A program made the translations under genes and the position numbers. From assembly GCA_039707465.1 (NCBI GenBank), contig CM077648.1:27097119-27161118 (forward strand): 64,000 nucleotides of DNA, read 5' to 3'. The notes beneath the pieces were generated by a model that was given only the letters and a program-made list of their open reading frames with translations, made no database searches and was not told the origin of the DNA. This DNA comes from Rhabdophis nuchalis. Its lineage: Eukaryota; Chordata; Lepidosauria; Squamata; Natricidae. Positions 37,701 to 49,700 of the stretch are shown piece after piece; the stretch's first letter is position 1, and each line of letters opens with the position of its first letter.

Positions 37701-38220
37701 GCCAACCTCACATGGGAGGGAGAAGAGCAGAAAAGGACCGCTTCCTGGACTGACGGGACCTACAGCATGCCTCCCTGGCAGCATGAATGGGATTAGCCAA
37801 TCCCAGTGAGGTGAGACAATCCCTCAGATAACCTGTATGTCCTGTATTGGAAGTATGTCCATCCAAAATAGGCAAGTTGAATTCAATGGGAGTTTTAGCA
37901 TCCCAAAGGTCGCTAATTCAGCATTTCTCTGGAAACATTCTCACTCAACTCAGATAGCTAACTTCCACAGTAAGTACTGTTAGGTCTCAGTTCAGTAGGG
38001 AGATCTACTCAGAAGGTGTTCATCTCCTTCTCTAAGACACACAGAGCTCTTAAATCTTGTGGGTTGTCTTGTGGATTTCTTTTAATGAATTGAAATGAAA
38101 AATACATTATCTGACCTAGCAAATGTTGCTCAATAAATTACACATTTTAGTACCTGCATTAAAATGAAATTAATTTCTACACAGGAGAACATTAAAAAAG
38201 TCCTAAAAGATGTACTGCAC
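34720..38220. other. AT-rich PITX2 intron
   Basis: 3.5 kb with no recognisable gene. Contains a polypurine tract at 35878-36060, an inverted TAATCC pair at 36610-36630, and otherwise unique sequence. Confidence 0.4.
35878..36060. repeat. Polypurine tract
   Basis: GGGAGA/GGAGAGGA-rich on the plus strand. Confidence 0.85.
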
Positions 38221-38224
38221 ATAG

Positions 38225-38317
38225 ACACCTTGGAAGGTGAGTACAATAAGACTATTAATGATTAATAAGATTGACGACACTTTGGAAGGTGAGTAGGATA
38301 ACACTATTAATGACTTA
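38225..38317. repeat. Tandem duplication, 52-bp period
   Basis: CCTTGGAAGGTGAGTACAAT and TTTGGAAGGTGAGTAGGATA are followed by near-identical ACTATTAATGA stretches. Two copies. Confidence 0.8.
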
Positions 38318-39066
38318 ATGAGTTAGGATCAAAAATATTCAATTCCTACTGAGTATCAGTTGCTGAGGTGCATCACACTAAGGTATCCCATTAACATGGA
38401 AATGAAGTCAGACCAAAAATACTCTTGGTCTCATTCAGTTAGCTTTTCTGATATCCTTATGTTAACATGTATCAACTATAGTTGGAAAGCAAAACATAAA
38501 TGTTACAAATTTATGAATTGATCTGATCTGATTAAAGTTGATTTTGAAATTAAATTGGTCCAAATAGCCATTTTATTTGATTTAGAACTCATTTGGATTG
38601 GTGCACATGTGTTTTCATGCCAAAACTACCAACATAATTTTGGACTGACATAATGTGATTTGCCATTCCAAATTGATTGGAATCGGTTGGAATCACTCTA
38701 TATTGTTGACATGGTAGTGAAGATAAAGGCCAAGACTGAGGAGACTAACTTTGGAAGCTCATTGGGTGATTTTGAGTCAACTATTCTTTTAGTCTAACCT
38801 ACCTATCAAGCCTGTTGTGAGAAAGTTTGAGAATAGACTTTTGCATACATTGGGATATAAATCAATAATTCAATACATACATAAATGCATAGTTTTAATT
38901 TCAAAGCAGTTGAATCTTTATATAGTCTATATGATGACACAAGCCTGCCTGATGATGACAAGTGAGATCTTGTCGAAACGTTGCAACAACTTTTCTATGC
39001 CTTATACACGGGAAAATCCCCGAAGCCAGCTATGCCAGCATACCTACACCCGTGAAAATCTACGAA

Positions 39067-39079
39067 AACACACACACAC

Positions 39080-39116
<37 letters not shown>
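39067..39116. repeat. (CA)n-TA-(TG)n self-complementary microsatellite
   Basis: CA run of about 7 units joined through TATG to about 17 TG units, forming a palindromic centre. Confidence 0.95.
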
Positions 39117-39117
<1 letters not shown>

Positions 39118-39120
39118 CGT

Positions 39121-39287
39121 TTTTAAGCTGATCAATAAATAAGTCAGGGAGACTAGGATAGATCTATTTCGAGCTTATTAGCTCTCATCAGCTAGCCATA
39201 CCCTTACTGGGATTCGAACCTGGGCTGTATTACATGCCAGGCAAGAGCCTTGCCATTAAGCCAGCTAGGTTCTGTTCTTGTCAGCTG

Positions 39288-39288
<1 letters not shown>
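39121..39288 (-). mobile_element. tRNA-derived SINE-like repeat
   Basis: On the minus strand: CCTAGCTGGCTTAATGGCAA with an A-box-like stretch, then B box GGTTCGAATCC, then TAGCTGATGAGAGCTAATAA. A (TATC)n run lies at its 5' side. Different from the two other SINE families here. Not a functional tRNA: no cloverleaf 3' half. Confidence 0.55.

Positions 39289-39364
<76 letters not shown>
39288..39364. repeat. (GATA)n microsatellite
   Basis: About 19 GATA units. Confidence 0.95.
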
Positions 39365-39365
<1 letters not shown>

Positions 39366-42300
39366 ATTTTAGACCTCTGTGGCAGCCACTAGTATTATCT
39401 TTTTAAAAAAGTATTAATCGTCTTTTACAAATAAAATGCCTCTTCAAAGGTGTGCATTAAAACAACAATAAAAGCAACACCCAATTTAAACTAGGTGGTG
39501 CTGAATTGAGGAATTGTTGGGGTCAATTAACATATTTAAAATCTATGAAGGATTAATCCCCCTAGCAACATGTCTCCATTCAAAAGAAAGAAAGAAGGAT
39601 AAATAGGCAACTTAACTTGTAAACCTTTCTCAGTACTTATTTGAATTAGACTTCTAAAATAAGTGATGTTCACATTTGCCTGGCTTACCTGGACATTAAG
39701 ATTTCAATTAAATGCTTGTCAGCTTAAATTTAAGCACTGCCCAGAATAGCACCATTTATTTATTTTTGGCCTAAGTACAGGGCAGTTTACTTTCTAGGAA
39801 GCCTGTTTAGCAAACAACCCACCCAGACTTAGAAAAACCGGTTTGTCACAAACAAGGCTTTCCCAACTGGACACCCCCCCCCCCGCCCCATGTCTGTATT
39901 TTTAAAATCAAAACCCAAACCAGTGAATTCAGCCCCCCCTCCCCCTGCTTAAGTAAAACCTTGCCTGGAATTGTATCTGCTTGGAGAATTTGTTTTAAGG
40001 GTTGCAGAAAGTCAAAAAGACCTTTGGATGAAATACATTTTAAGGTTAGAGTTCTCAAATGTCATTGGATTGATCGTAGAGCTACATGCTGGATACTCCT
40101 CAACAGATTCCAAATAATTGAATTAAACTAGCCAGCAACATTTGCATCCCAGTTCTTTTGATAGCAAGGTCCTACATATATTTATTCACAAGCAAGCCCC
40201 ACTGTGAACTCAAGAAGGTTCATTCCAAGTTAAATGTGTATTGAAACATCGCATGGAAGAACACTTCTTGTTTTACAAACTGCCCACTGCCCACCCAGTG
40301 AGGTTGTTAAGAATGTATTGAACTTATTCTCTCATCTACAGTGACCATCATCCTCAACCATTGGCCCCTCAAAACCTAGAGATTATGAATAGATGTGTGG
40401 TCCAGCAAGTCTGAAGTCTAGGGATTGGAAGGTTGTTGAATATTTGGTTAGTGAAGTCAAAATATGGGCATTTTTGTGACATTTGCAAATTGTTCTAAGT
40501 TTTGCTAAAACTTTCCCACTGCATTTAAAACAAACAAGCTGGAGGAGATCTATGGGTTCCTCAGCAAAAGATCTTCTTTAACAAAAAACCTGAATCCTTC
40601 ATTTTGGTGATGAGTCCAGGGACGGCAATTGCCTGAAATCCCTCAATGGAAGCTTCCTTTCTTTCTCACTTTGCCAAATAGGTTTTGGAATGAAAAGGAC
40701 AGTCACTCTCCTATTGGGGACAGTGGCCATTCATTTCATTGAATGCATTTATCAGAAATCTTTTTCAGGCCTGTTTTTGAGGCACTTTTTGCTAAACATA
40801 GGATAGCTCCCAAAAGCAATAATCCTACAGACTCTATTTAGGAATAAGATTGGTGTACATAGGTAGCAAGTCCCACTTATATTATTTGAAGGAAAGCAAG
40901 AAGTGAGGAGGGATACAGGCTACAAGGCCCACTTTTCAGCCATTTCAAATTCACCTGTGAACATTTCCTGAAGCCGTTCTTCTTGACATCTATGGCATCT
41001 GGACAGATGCATCTGATGGTTTCTGTCTTTTAAACTCCACACGGCTTTGTCTTTGCTTTCTAAAATACAAAATATAGGCTATTCCCACCCAAGTCCCAAT
41101 CCTTCCATGGGTGGGATTGCAATTCTCGTCATTTTCCTCATTCCGTTGTGTAGAATTTCAGGGTTTGAATCCTATTGACAATTCCACCATTCTCTCTTAG
41201 GATATAGTTAGCCTTGGAGTTTCTTCCCCAATATTGTTCCATTTGCTCCTCAGCTTAGCACAAAAATGGGTTTAAAAAAATCCATCTTTAGTTTAAGATG
41301 ATTTCTCTTCTTTTTTCTAAAAAAAAAAGCAACCACCACCTATTTCCTTTCTGATTCAAGAGAGTAAAAAAAGACACGCATATTGTGACATATTGCATAG
41401 GACAGGAAATGGATAGGACACAAAACTAGGGAGGCAGAATTAATAGTTAGAAAAACTACAATTTGTTTCCCAGGGGAGGTCCTGATTTGGGGGGGGGGGG
41501 TTTGGAGGCCCAACTTTTCTTTACTTAAAAGTCAAAGTCATCTAGTCAGGCTGGCTCTGCAGCCATTATCTTCTGTTGGATGAGCCACTCTGGAGATGAG
41601 AGGCTTGGGGAAGTTTCCACCTAATTCGATTTGGGGCATCCACAGAATGTGGAGGTACCTTTCTGTTGTAAGTCTCCCCACTAAATCAAAGTTGCCTTTT
41701 TCTGTGATGATTCCAGCTCCCGCAGAGGACAACCCTGATTCTCTGAACTGGCTTTTTTCAACACTTGACTCTTCCTGGAAAAGGTGTTGTTTTTTTAAAA
41801 AAAACATCTGGATAAGGTACCTTTCAATGTGATTTTCCAACTCATCCTCCTCCGAGGCGTTCTTTGCACGGGAGGGGAATTCTTTCGCCTGAGAATTAGG
41901 TCCCCTTGTTTCTGAGTCAAAAAACTCTAGGCTGGAGGGTCTCCTTGGGGAGCTCGGTGCAGATCCAGGCCTCCAGCCAATTCGCTTTTGTTGTCTTACA
42001 AAGGTTCCCCCCCCCCCCCAAGGGTGGCGTCGAATTTTTGCAACTCTGCGCGGCGGCAAATGCCACCATTCAGCAGGGAAATGTGAGGTTCACGCCCAGT
42101 CGAATTTTACTCATCCCTTGAATAGCTGAAACCTCGCCCTGGTGCAACCCATTCAGTGGAATTGCCCCAACTAGTGCGCTTTGTATACACCTCCTTGTCA
42201 GCAAATCTCTCGGGCAAACATTCTTTCGACCAGATCTTCAGGTGAGTGAGTGCCAGGCTCTCAGTGCAAAAGTGTTAGGTTACCACTCGGACCGTCTGCA

Positions 42301-43500
42301 ATCAACTGCAGTGTCAACTGCACTTCCAACTCCCGGCAATGGATTCCCCTGGCTGGGAATCGCAGAAGCTGTAATTGAGGCTAAGGGGGTCATATAGCGA
42401 AGGCGGCTTCCCCAACCCCACATTTACCGACCGCAGCACGAACGTACCCCCGTCAACATGCCTCCCCCCCCACTTCCCTGCCGGGGCCTGTGCCCTAGAG
42501 ATTCGCTTGTGCTGAAATCACCCCTAAGGAAGCCAGTGGGGCAATCGCTCGTGATGGAGGGTTGCAGGCTAACGCCTAAAAGCCCTTCCTACGGATTGTG
42601 TTGTAGTAGCCGAGGCTTTTGAAACAACTCGAGTGCCACTTCTGCCCGGGTGCTTTCTTGAGAAGAGAAGACGTGCCACTTGGAAGTCAGTGGAAGTTTT
42701 CCAATTTAGGAAAGCCATTGGATTTAACAATCCTTACGCTTTCTCCTAAACCACCGGGCCCATCTGCATAAACAACGCGCGCGCTCGCTCGCTCCGAAGA
42801 AGTTGTTATAGTCTTGAGGGTATTAACGAAATGGCATTTCTGTTAATTAAACACAACTGCCTTCTCAAAACAAGGACAGCCAGAGCCATCTTATTAGGGT
42901 AGTAATATACTCTACACCACTGCAAACAAAACGAAAAAAAAAACAAAAAAGGGCTCGTTTACTTTTATTTCCAGCTTATTGGTTTAAAAAGCAAAAAGGC
43001 TGTTTTTTCCCCCTTTTCCCTATTTTTCCATTTTGGATGGGGGAAAGAGGCTGCTAAACTCGCTTTGTTACGGAGATTTTGTAAAAATATCATATATATA
43101 TGAGAGAATATTTTCACGATATATATACATCGATACTTAGCTGAAAGAAACAAGGAAAATGCCACTTGCCTTTGCTCGAGGATGGCAAAAAGCAAAGACC
43201 TACCATTGCCGTCCTACTTTCTACCCCTACCATTATTGCCAGCCCTTGTACGCAATAGTCTCGTATCTGTCTCGTATCTTAGATAACGGACGGGCGCTTC
43301 GAATTCCGTGGGGATACAGCCGAATCAACCGATTATTATTATTATTATTATTTTTTGGGGGTAAAAAAAATCGCCATGGGTGCCACGCAGGTAGCATTTC
43401 CTGGCAAACAGGCACGCTCAATACAAATATTTTCCCTTCCCAGGGGGAAAAAAACCCCCAAACCAAACCACCCGATCAAATTCCCTTTGCCAAAAATGCA
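39365..43500. other. Mostly unique PITX2 intron
   Basis: About 4 kb without recognisable transposons. Contains C- or G-runs (39878, 41489-41500, 42007-42018), a 173-codon minus-strand frame at 41538-42059 of unknown meaning, and GC-rich sequence from 42.2 kb onward toward exon 3. Confidence 0.4.
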
Positions 43501-43950
43501 CATTTTCACCGAGCGGCTCTCCGCTCCGCCCCCAATCCTCAACAGCAGAGGGCGCCCTTGCACCGCCTTCAGCTCGCCGCCCTGAGCCGCGAGGAAAGCT
43601 GGGAGAACGCGCAGAAACCCCTCGCCCGGGTCGCCGCAGACGAGCCAACAGCTGCTCCCAAAGCTTTGGGAAAGAGGGGAGGGAGACCCCCCCCCTTATT
43701 TTGGCTCTTTCACCGTCCCCCCCCCTCCTCTCCCACGACGGCGCCCACCCCCGGGATTCCTCCCCCCCCCACGCCGGCCTCAAGCGACGTGCCTGCCTTG
43801 GTCGTGGGAGCCATGGGGCTCGCCCCACCGCCGTCCTTAGAGCCCGGGAGGGGGTTCACGGCCGGGGTGACTGGCTGGGTGGGGGGCGTCGATCTCTGCC
43901 CCCCCCCTCTCCCCGTCTGCGTAGGCAGAGGCGGCTCCGCCTGGACTCAC

Positions 43951-44088
43951 CGTTGGCGCTGGGATGGGCCCTGCCGAAGTGTTTGCTGCTGGAAGCTTCT
44001 TTCCTGCCTTCCGGAGCCTCGCCGAAGTCCCCCTTTTTAATATCGGGGTCTTTGGAGAAGAGACATTCGACGGTCGAAGGCTGCACCC
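43951..44088 (-). CDS. PITX2: PITX2 exon 3: isoform B-specific insert
   Basis: Alternative 138-bp exon (46 codons, phase 1 in and out) that lengthens the N-terminus of PITX2B. Seen: acceptor ending TTTAG at 44089, donor GTGAGT starting at 43950. With the split codon from exon 2 it reads GVQPSTVECLFSKDPDIKKG and continues through a Lys/Ser-rich stretch to HFGRAHPSAN. Known: vertebrate PITX2B carries a 46-residue insert of this kind between the short A/B leader and the homeodomain exon, beginning GVQP and containing VECLFSKD. Because its length is a multiple of three, skipping it yields isoform A in frame. It lies about 1.2 kb downstream of exon 2 in a GC-rich block (43.5-44.3 kb). No domain is recognisable in the insert. 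Identification rests on sequence match, both splice sites and phase. Confidence 0.95.
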
Positions 44089-44673
44089 CTAAAGAGGGAA
44101 AGAGAAGGAGGGCTGTTGGTTCCGCAGGGAGAAGGGTGGCGGTGGTGGATCTGTCCTCACTGCCTAGGTTGGGCTGGCTGGGGATGATGGGGCTTGGGGG
44201 CCTGAGGGATACCCTTCCCCCCCCACGCCACTGGGAAAGGCGAAGGTGGAGGCGTTGGTCCCCTTTTGGAGGAGCCTCATAGCCTTCCAGTTCTCCCTGG
44301 ACCTCCGTTGTCCTTCTTTCTCCACCCACCGCTCTCCCAAAGGGGCTGCTTGTCCTCCTCTGTTGGGTTTTGAGTTCGAATCGGGCCGTCGAACTCCAAG
44401 GGCGCTTTTGCCCGGGATTAGAAGCCTCGGGGCTCTTGTCAGTTCGCCAGCTTTTAGTTGTAACCCCCTCCCCTCCCAGGAAAAATTGTCCGGGACAGCG
44501 CTGGACTGACGGGAAAGGGGTTTTTGTACACAATTGTGTACAAAAGATTACATTTAAATGACATTCTGGTTGTTTTTGGTGTTGTTGTTATTAATCATCC
44601 ATCTCATCATCTACATGAAACTTGTAGAGACGCTTCATTTGGGTCTTTCTATGTTTATTTTTTTTCTCTAAGG

Positions 44674-44808
44674 CAGGGATGTCCAAACTTGGGAACTTTA
44701 AGACTTGTGGACTTCAACTCCCAGAATTCCCCAGCCAGCTATGCTGGCTGGGGAATTCTGGGAGTTGAAGTCCACAAGTCTTAAAGTTCCCAAGTTTGGA
44801 CATCCCTG
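44674..44808. mobile_element. Near-perfect palindromic MITE inside the PITX2 exon 2-3 intron
   Basis: CAGGGATGTCCAAACTTGGG to its inverted copy, arms meeting at CCAGCTATGCTGG; octamer CTCTAAGG at 44666-44673 and 44809-44816. By eye the arms pair almost along their whole length (about 135 nt). Confidence 0.95.
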
Positions 44809-44816
44809 CTCTAAGG

Positions 44817-45000
44817 TAAAGGCAAAGGCTCCCCTCGCCACATACGTGCTGGTCGTTCCCGACTCCAGGGGACGGTGCTCATCTCCGTTTCAAAGCCCAA
44901 GAGCCAGCGCTGTCCGAAGACGTCTCCGTGGTCACGTGGTGACCCAACGCTCTACTTGCCTTTTTTAAAACATGCTTTCGAACTGCTAGGCTGGCAGACG
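44817..45000 (-). mobile_element. Sauria-type SINE, 5'-truncated
   Basis: Plus strand reads GGCTCCCCTCGCCACATACG, TGCTGGTCGTTCCCGACTCC, CATCTCCGTTTCAAAGCCC and CAGCGCTGTCCGAAGACGTC, the reverse of the SINE at 26971-27285. It abuts the MITE's right target duplication. Confidence 0.85.
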
Positions 45001-45289
45001 GACGGAGGACGCTTTAATTCTCACCCCATCAGTTGAGGTGGGTGGGGGGAGTTTACAGGATTTTCGGTGGGCTTTTGAGCTCCGAGGTTTACCCCCTGGT
45101 GGTGCACTCCGTGAAGGGGCGCCCGCTACATATATGTACAACCACCACCACCACCCTCGGACCTTTTAAGGTCTCTTTTTTTGAATCGGCGTGCAAGCTC
45201 ACTTCGACCTTAAACACTGCAGGCCGTTCCGGTTCAAAACGAAAAAAAGCAGTTCGGGGCGAAGCATTGTTTTTTTTTTTCCTCCTTAC

Positions 45290-45345
45290 CTAACTGGACG
45301 CAAGCCGATACAAGTTTACGGCAGTTGGACTCCATAACCCGTTAT
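45290..45345 (-). CDS. PITX2: PITX2 exon 2: start of isoforms A and B
   Basis: First coding exon of PITX2A and PITX2B, a bicoid-class homeodomain transcription factor acting in the nucleus. Seen: on the minus strand an acceptor (TTTTGCAG) is followed by ten untranslated bases, an ATG at 45335-45333 and 15 codons reading MESNCRKLVSACVQL, then one base of a split codon and a GTAAGG donor at 45289. The exon ends in phase 1, matching exons 3 and 5. Known: the A/B N-terminus of vertebrate PITX2 is the same short peptide with Thr where this copy has Ser at residue 3. Spliced directly to exon 5 it gives a 271-residue PITX2A; through exon 3 it gives a 317-residue PITX2B. The exon is too short to show up as an open reading frame of its own. 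The start is chosen by family identity and by the exact phase. Confidence 0.95.
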
Positions 45346-45544
45346 CTGCAAAACATCAAGACGGATTGGCATTGAGATGACAGGCGAAATCAACGTCAGC
45401 TTCACAAAAGTCAGACGAGAAAAAAAAAACCCAAAACAAAACAGCGACGCTGGAAAGAAAAAGAACAACAAGCCGGCGCGTCGAAAACAAATCATCCTGC
45501 AGTACTGAATGGGGAAGGGAGGAAAAAACACGGCCCCAGTCTAG

Positions 45545-45690
45545 ACCCCTATTTATTTATTACATTTGTTTGGCGCCCATCTCGCCCCCGAAGTGACTCT
45601 GGGTAATATCCTTATAAAGTAAAACCATTAAGTTATAATGATCACATAAAAAAAACACAATAAAATTACAATAAACTTATACCTAAAGGA
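45545..45690 (-). mobile_element. CR1-like LINE 3' tail
   Basis: Plus strand: TATTTATTTATTACATTTG, GGCGCCCATCTCGCCCCCGA, CTCTGGGTAATATCC; the usual reversed CR1 tail, diverged. Confidence 0.6.
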
Positions 45691-46039
45691 CGATTCCAAT
45701 TTCCCATTATTTTCCAGCCAAATACTTTGATTTAAGCTCTGGTGGATACCAGCTAGCATGGTGAAATCTGGAAATTGGGGGGGAGGGCATTTAAGGTATC
45801 AGATTGGGAAAGCTAGTATAAAAACCCCAGGAGCAGACTGGCTTTGCTAAATTCGGTTATAAAAATGCTGAGGTCCAGAGGGAGTTGTCAAAAAGTCAAG
45901 GTGGTGATCAAACTCACGTAATCCAGAATTTACTTATTCTTCATAGGTATCAACTTTTTTGACCAGCGTCTGTTCACGCCCCTGGTTTGAGGTCGTCCCT
46001 GTGAAGCCTATTCTTCCTCCTTCCCCCCCCCCCCCTTGT

Positions 46040-46040
<1 letters not shown>

Positions 46041-46074
<34 letters not shown>
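46041..46074. repeat. (GT)n microsatellite
   Basis: About 17 GT units after a C-run. Confidence 0.95.
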
Positions 46075-46078
<4 letters not shown>

Positions 46079-46318
46079 GTAGATCTCTTTCGACTGTGCA
46101 TTTCAAGGCAGGGAGTGAAGTAGATGTACTACTTCGCATGCTTTACATTCTGATGCTCCAACCAAAGAAATCAAAGATTAAATCCGGGAAATCAACTTGA
46201 CCAGTGAATTAAGCTTTGGACTCTAGAAGCAACTTAAGGCTATCTAGCTTTCTCATTCATTGAATTTAAATTTTGACTCTGCATAAATTTCATGATGAAA
46301 TAAATTCACTCTCCCATA

Positions 46319-46348
46319 GACACACACACACACACACACACACACACC
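46319..46348. repeat. (CA)n microsatellite
   Basis: About 14 CA units. Confidence 0.95.
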
Positions 46349-46557
46349 AAATCCAGCGATGCAAACCTAATGTGATGCAAACCTAATGTCAATTCACGTG
46401 CAACATTTCACGCCTGGAATCTGACAAATGCCCAGTGGCCCCCAGGATATTTCTCTCCTGACAGAACCATTTCAATGCACATAGATCTGCAAGGGTTATA
46501 TAATTAGAGGGAAAAGTGGATTTTCTCACAGTTTTCTTTAATAGGGGTGCTGTATGC

Positions 46558-46559
46558 AA

Positions 46560-46603
<44 letters not shown>

Positions 46604-46614
46604 AAAAGAAAGAA
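46558..46614. repeat. (AAAG)n microsatellite
   Basis: About 13 units with one interruption. Confidence 0.95.
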
Positions 46615-46768
46615 TCTGATTCTGAACAAAGGGAGGAAGACATCTCTTGAATCAATGAAATAAAAATGCACTAGTGTGAAAATTCTGTCCACTTCTGTCT
46701 GTGTGTCATAAACAGCTTACTTCAATTTAACTACCCAAAACGAATTTTTTCCTCTTGAAATGGCCCAT

Positions 46769-46789
46769 CCCCCCCCCCCCCCCCCCCCC
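46769..46789. repeat. Poly-C run (21 bases)
   Basis: Uninterrupted C run; length may be unreliable in an assembly. Confidence 0.9.
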
Positions 46790-46799
46790 ATCCATTCAT

Positions 46800-49700
46800 T
46801 TGTGATGAGGAAGCCCAATTTTTACAATCTGTTTCCCTAGAAATGGGCTTGTACTTGCTGGATGTTATTGATTGATTCCAACCATCACGTTTGAGATTTT
46901 CACCTAGGAAATCAACCCTATGGACTTGAAGAGGGGGTGGTGGTTTCAGTGTACCTTCAGAAAAATTAAGGCCTTAAGGCTGGGCATTTACCTGAAAGCA
47001 AAGCTGAGGTAATTCAGTGCAACAGACTCCCAAATAAAACCAAGGCTGCTTGTGAGTTAACAAGGGCTCACCCAGCCTGAAACCTATGAAATGTTAGTCT
47101 TGTCTAAATCCACTGGAATAAATCAATAGCTGACATCTTTGAGCCAGGGGAGCATATCAAGATATTCGGCTTAACAATGCTGCAATCTACATAAGGGAGC
47201 AGGGAAGTTTTGATGGCTGTCACCTCCACACGTGGGAAGGGATATTCTTTTCAAGAGACCCAAGCAGGTGTGCCTCACTGTAGATACCTTTTCCATTTCC
47301 AAAGATTGACTTTACAGAACCATTGCCATGCCACTGTAACAGCTATGGAGGCAACAGCAGCACTGACTGGCAGACTGCTATATATCACTAGTGTGGATTG
47401 ATCTCGGAAAACAGGAAGGTCTGGGTTTGAATTTGCATTCTCCGGGAGTCTCTGGCTTATTGGTAGAGAATGAAAGCCCAAATGAAGTGTCTGAGCCCCA
47501 TTTGCAGGTAGAGGAGGCGGCCTCTCCAGTGCAGATTCCAGGGGAGGCCTTTTTGGGATGGGGAGAAAGGCAATGGGCCACTCCCCTTCTCTGCCTTCCT
47601 CCTTTGGCTAGAAGGGCAAAGGGGCTGCCTTCCTAACACCTTAGATGCCACATCAACTTTTAATTCTTTCGGAAGAGTACTTTTTAAACTTAACAGAGCA
47701 GAGCTAACGAAACAGAGCAGGACAAACACCACGACTTAACACTAAAAAAGAGGTGTTAAGAAAGAAAAAAAAGGAACAAGATTAGTGCCTGATTGAGATG
47801 TCTGTTTGGGAGATATTACAAAAATCATTACTGGAGCTCTCAACTAACTTGATATGAAGTAACACAGATGGGAGGTTATTAGTCCAGGCTTCAAATGTTT
47901 ACTTATGGTAATTCTGATAGAAAATTTGCATGTCCTCTTCTGTTGGATAATTTAACACCCCCCCCCTCCCCATTCCCCAATATCTCCTTCCACCATTTCG
48001 GGTGTTAACAGGCGCTCACTCTTAACCAACTTATCCTTCTGAGCCTTCTCCGAAATCCTTGGGGGACAGGAGGGCTCTGCCTAACTGGCTAATCAGAAAC
48101 AGCCAGGAAGATGAACAATAATCCCCTTGACTTAATGATGAGGATGATGAGGGTGATACCCCTCCAGCCTATTTAAGATGACTTACAAAACAAAAACATG
48201 CGTCTTCACAAGGAAAAACTGTTTTTCAGATGAAGTTTTCTTGCTCCAGGGAGAAAATTCCTACAAGTTAGTAAGATTGCTGACTTCTTCCCACCCAGGC
48301 TGGCCTTAAAATCTCAGATCGGAGCCCTATGATTTCTCTCCAAGACATCAGCTATTCCAAAGTCTCTTGGAGTAGAACTGGGTGTCAGCAATGGATGCAA
48401 TTGAGATATTGCTTCTCAATTGTTTAATGTATGTGACCAAGGGGACATATGGAAAAGGTCGTAAGTTCTTTAGTTTTCAGCAGTCACAGCTGACATATAA
48501 GATGCCCAGTAACAGTTTACCTTCTGAGCTACAACAGAAGAAGCAGAGGAGAATTTTTCCCATAAGGAAGGCCTAATTTGAGATCTGTAGTGAAACTGTT
48601 CGAGAAAGGCAGTTGAAAGTCTCTTTTAATTTCTCTTGGAGGATTTCTCTTTGAGGGTCCTTAAAGTGGGTTTTGTCAAGCAGGTTTCCCAGGATAAATT
48701 CAAACTCTCAGGCTCATCGCTTGCCATATCGGCTAATTAATTGAACACACTGAGACAGATAAGGCTTTAATTTTTGCTTTAAGTCCTTCACTTCCAAAAA
48801 CTGAACCGTTAGAAAGTATTATTTTAAAAAATGCAATATCCGCAGTTCTATTTATCCATTGTTTTACAATCTTGTTCTTACTTATTTTGGAATATAAATT
48901 TTTATTTGATTGCAACGATTCCTGAGAGTTGAGGAAAAAAGAAATTTGCAGCTGAAGTCTTTCCAGATTTATACGGAAGGCAGTACCAAGTTAAAACCAG
49001 TTGGGCAAGTAAGGTTAAGACTACAGTGAGAAAGAAGAAAGGAACCGGAATTTTGCCAAGAAAAAAATATTGATTTTGACATCCAACCTGCAAATTTATC
49101 TATTGGGGGAGGGGGCAGGAGAAGGCTCTTGGGAATGACTGTTAGGCTTTATTAATATTAGCTCCAGATGCTAGACTACTTATACAGAACATGCAAATAA
49201 TCATATAAATAGAATAAATAGGACCCTCTACCAAATAATTTGGAGTTCACCAATCAATATTACAATTAGAACGGTATTATTTTCTGCACCCAGTCTTCTT
49301 CATCATACACTTGCCCCTTATTTTCATTTTACTGTTTTAAATCCACAAACCTAAATTGCTTTTATGAGCAAGAAAATGTACACTCTAACAAAAAATAGCT
49401 AAAATAAAATAAAGTGCATCTTTTACAGAAATGTAAAAAATGAAGTAAGTAGCACTGCAGATTAGAATTCGGTATTTGGTGTGTGTTTTTTCCCTTCCTT
49501 CATCAATAGCAAGTGACTCACAACTTGCATTTTTGTGGCATTTTAGATAGACCTATAACCTGATTCTTAGCGATACAAACGGGCAATCCTGAAAAAGTGC
49601 AAAAATAGGTCAAGAATGGGCATCAAAAGACATAGCCAGAAATTGTAAGAGGCAGGATCCGTTTTCATTATTTGGAGTATTTGAAAAATTAAGAGAAGAA

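Noticed and set aside
43159..44533. Long frames of 193-293 codons around exon 3
   Set aside because: Only the 138-bp part between the acceptor at 44089 and the donor at 43950 matches PITX2B; the remainder is intron or opposite strand.
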